Shown piece after piece: positions 62,425 to 64,000 of a stretch of 64,000 nt of DNA. Each line of letters starts with the position of its first letter. Positions within the stretch are counted from its first letter, which is position 1. The notes beneath the pieces are model-generated. The model was given only the letters and a program-made list of their open reading frames with translations. It did no database searches and had not been told where the DNA came from. The stretch is from Amycolatopsis umgeniensis (GTDB lineage: Bacteria; Actinomycetota; Actinomycetes; Mycobacteriales; Pseudonocardiaceae), in contig NZ_JACHMX010000001.1 of the NCBI RefSeq assembly GCF_014205155.1, positions 186,001-250,000 of the forward strand, read 5' to 3'. The translations under genes and the position numbers were made by a program.

Positions 62425-62856
62425 ATGTCTGAAACCACGTACACCGCCGTCGCCACTTCGACCGCGGAAGGCCGCAACGGCGGCCGGGCGACCTCCGACG
62501 ACGGCGCCCTCGATGTCGGCCTCGCCGTGCCGAAGGCCTTCGGCGGCGCCGGCGACGGCACCAACCCCGAGCAGCTGTTCGCCGCGGGCTGGGCGTCCTG
62601 CTTCGTCGGTGCCGTGCGCCGGGTCGCGGGTGTGAAGAAGGTGCCGCTGAACGACCTCGCCGTCGTCGCCGAGGTGACGCTGCACCACGACACCGACGCG
62701 GGCGAGTTCCACCTCAGCGCCGCGCTGCACCTGGAGGCCACCGGCATCGACCAGGCCACCGCCGACGAGCTGGTCCAGGGCGCGCACCAGGTGTGCCCGT
62801 ACTCCAAGGCGACGCGGGGGAACGTCGAGGTCACGCTGGACGCGACGGTGGCGTGA
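62425..62856 (+). CDS. ohr: Organic hydroperoxide resistance protein (Ohr)
   Basis: 143 residues. Reactive cysteines lie in AAGWASCFVGAV and in HQVCPYSKATRGN; the catalytic Arg/Glu context (GGRATSDDGALDVGLAVPKAFGG; NPEQLFAAGWASCF) is that of Ohr, not OsmC. It reduces organic hydroperoxides via lipoylated partners. No OhrR (MarR) gene adjoins; a SARP-type gene lies divergently instead, which is unusual. Confidence 0.94.
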   Translation: MSETTYTAVATSTAEGRNGGRATSDDGALDVGLAVPKAFGGAGDGTNPEQLFAAGWASCFVGAVRRVAGVKKVPLNDLAVVAEVTLHHDTDAGEFHLSAALHLEATGIDQATADELVQGAHQVCPYSKATRGNVEVTLDATVA

Positions 62857-63181
62857 ACCGTGGCGACTCGTGAGTGGTGAGGACGGTTCTGTTGAGGGCT
62901 GACACGAACCACTTCGGGTGTCGCGAAAGCCACTTTCGGGACGTCTGATGTCGCGAAAGTGGCTTTCGCGACACGGCCACTGGCCTTCACGGACCGAACC
63001 TGCCTGATACGTGGGTGGGGTTGCGAAAGCCACTTTCGCAACGCTGAAGGTTGCGAAAGTGGCTTTCGCAACGCGCCTCCCCCGGTGGGACGTTGCCCGC
63101 GTGTCGGCTTCGGGTGTCACTGTGGCTTTCGCGACGTGCCTCCCCCAGCCGTCCGCGACCAAGACACGCTTGCCTTACCCC
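62857..63181. repeat. Spacer with a cluster of TCGCGAAAG palindromes
   Basis: No gene seen. Four near-perfect palindromes, arms such as TGTCGCGAAAG/CTTTCGCGACA or GTTGCGAAAG/CTTTCGCAAC around TGG or CCA, occur at about 62919, 62949, 63020 and 63049, with a half copy near 63118. A fragment of the same family opens the window (positions 2-13). They are REP-like intergenic palindromes and could act as bidirectional terminators. Confidence 0.8.
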
Positions 63182-64000
63182 TCAGTCCTTACCACTCACG
63201 ACCTCTTTCAACTCCGCCCGCGACTTCACTCCCAGCTTCGGGAAGATCCGGTGCAGATGCGTGCCGACCGTCCGGTGCGACAGGTACAGCCGCTGCCCGA
63301 TCTCCCGGTTCGTCAGGCCCTCCGCGGCCAGGTGCACGATGCTCAGCTCATGCGGGGTCAGCTTCTCGCGCGCGTCCGGGCCGCGGTGAGGGCTCGACTC
63401 CCCCGCGCTCCGCAGTTCACGACGCGCGCGTTCGGCCCACGCGGTCATGCCGAGTGCGTCGAACGTCTCCCGCGCGGAGCGCAGGTGCGCCCGCGAGTCC
63501 ACGACGCGCCGTTGCCGCCGCAGCCATTCGCCGTACGCCAGGTGCAGGCGCCCGCGTTCGGCGGGCCATCCGTCCAGCTCCGCCCGCAAGGCGGTCTCGA
63601 AAAGATCGTCACTCGGATCGAGCACGGCGCGGGCGTACCGCAGTCCGATGTGCAGGGCGGGTGCCGGGGTCGAGAGCGCCAGCTGTTCCATCTCCGCGAC
63701 GATCTCGCGCAGGGCCTCGACCTGGCCCGCCCGGATCGCGACCTCGGTGATTTCCGCGACGAAGTAGACGCGCAGGGCCAGCTGGAAGGCGGGATCGGCG
63801 GGGTCGAACAGCCGCCGCAGGTCGGCGAACGCGTCGTCGAAGCGTCCCTCGCTCGACGCCGCGATGCCTCTCGCGAGCTGAACGGTCGCCAGCACCGGCC
63901 GGGCACCGGCGGCGAGCCCGGCCCGTTCGGCCTCGTCGGCCAGCGCCTTGGCCTGTTTGTGCTCGCCCCGCAGCGCGGCGATCTCGGCCTGGACAGCGGT
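63182..64000 (-). CDS. LuxR-family (LAL-type) regulator, 3' part, runs off the window
   Basis: The frame is open to the window edge, giving at least 272 C-terminal residues; the start lies beyond 64000. The visible part is helical/TPR-like (VQAEIAALRGEHKQAKALADEAERAG; ALRVYFVAEITEVAIRAGQ) followed by a LuxR helix-turn-helix (LTPHELSIVHLAAEGLTNREIGQRLYLSHRTVGTHLHRIFPKLGVKSRAELKEVV). By this layout the missing N-terminus probably holds an AAA ATPase domain. Confidence 0.85.
   Translation of the reverse strand, partial: TAVQAEIAALRGEHKQAKALADEAERAGLAAGARPVLATVQLARGIAASSEGRFDDAFADLRRLFDPADPAFQLALRVYFVAEITEVAIRAGQVEALREIVAEMEQLALSTPAPALHIGLRYARAVLDPSDDLFETALRAELDGWPAERGRLHLAYGEWLRRQRRVVDSRAHLRSARETFDALGMTAWAERARRELRSAGESSPHRGPDAREKLTPHELSIVHLAAEGLTNREIGQRLYLSHRTVGTHLHRIFPKLGVKSRAELKEVVSGKD

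Noticed and set aside
1..64000. tRNA, rRNA, prophage or complete insertion sequence
   Set aside because: No cloverleaf, rRNA-like segment, integrase or transposase reading frame was recognised.

Overview
The window reads as chromosome of a high-GC actinomycete. An Amycolatopsis-like host is my inference, from GC-rich codon use, GTG starts at 4-nt gene overlaps, IdeR/DmdR-type iron boxes, and dispersed palindromes of the TCGCGAAAG and GAAGGGGCCC types. No species can be assigned from sequence alone.

505-22213 is a catecholate siderophore locus. A single minus-strand operon (about 21276 down to 505) encodes isochorismate synthase, DHB-AMP ligase, isochorismatase, aryl carrier protein, siderophore-interacting reductase, a FecB/FecCD/FecCD/FecE-type importer, a 3318-residue NRPS (C-A-T-E-C-A-T-E-C, no thioesterase), an MFS exporter and a type I DAHP synthase. 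A separate dhbA lies upstream. Iron boxes precede both units. Precursor supply, synthesis, export, re-import and iron release are therefore in one iron-controlled block.

22288-27594 holds a two-component system with a lipoprotein, divergent from a VanY-type D,D-carboxypeptidase, then a saccharopine-dehydrogenase-like protein and a GlxA-type regulator. 27575-33212 holds a secreted SGNH hydrolase and a malonate-use locus (carboxyltransferase, matB, matC, divergent matR with palindromic operators). 33236-36110 holds a tautomerase-like protein, an alditol-oxidase-like flavoenzyme and an ion-transporter-type permease.

36111-44627 funnels aromatic and hydroaromatic compounds to protocatechuate: an IclR regulator with pobA, then quiC (dehydroshikimate dehydratase fused to an HPPD-like domain), a quinate/shikimate dehydrogenase, a TetR regulator and an MHS transporter. 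Each set shares a repeated operator. Between them is a DUF222/HNH gene whose 3' end runs into 106-bp tandem repeats.

44692-50370 contains an esterase, a PucR-type regulator with a frameshifted start, a TetR/SDR divergent pair, a PepSY membrane protein and a small His-containing membrane protein. 50462-54628 is a second FecB/CD/E importer divergent from an MFS exporter. 54661-60719 is a LacI-controlled alpha-glucoside ABC transporter with a GH13 glucosidase. 60720-64000 has a SARP/BTAD regulator, an Ohr peroxidase separated from it by nested inverted repeats, a palindrome-rich spacer and the 3' part of a LuxR-type regulator.
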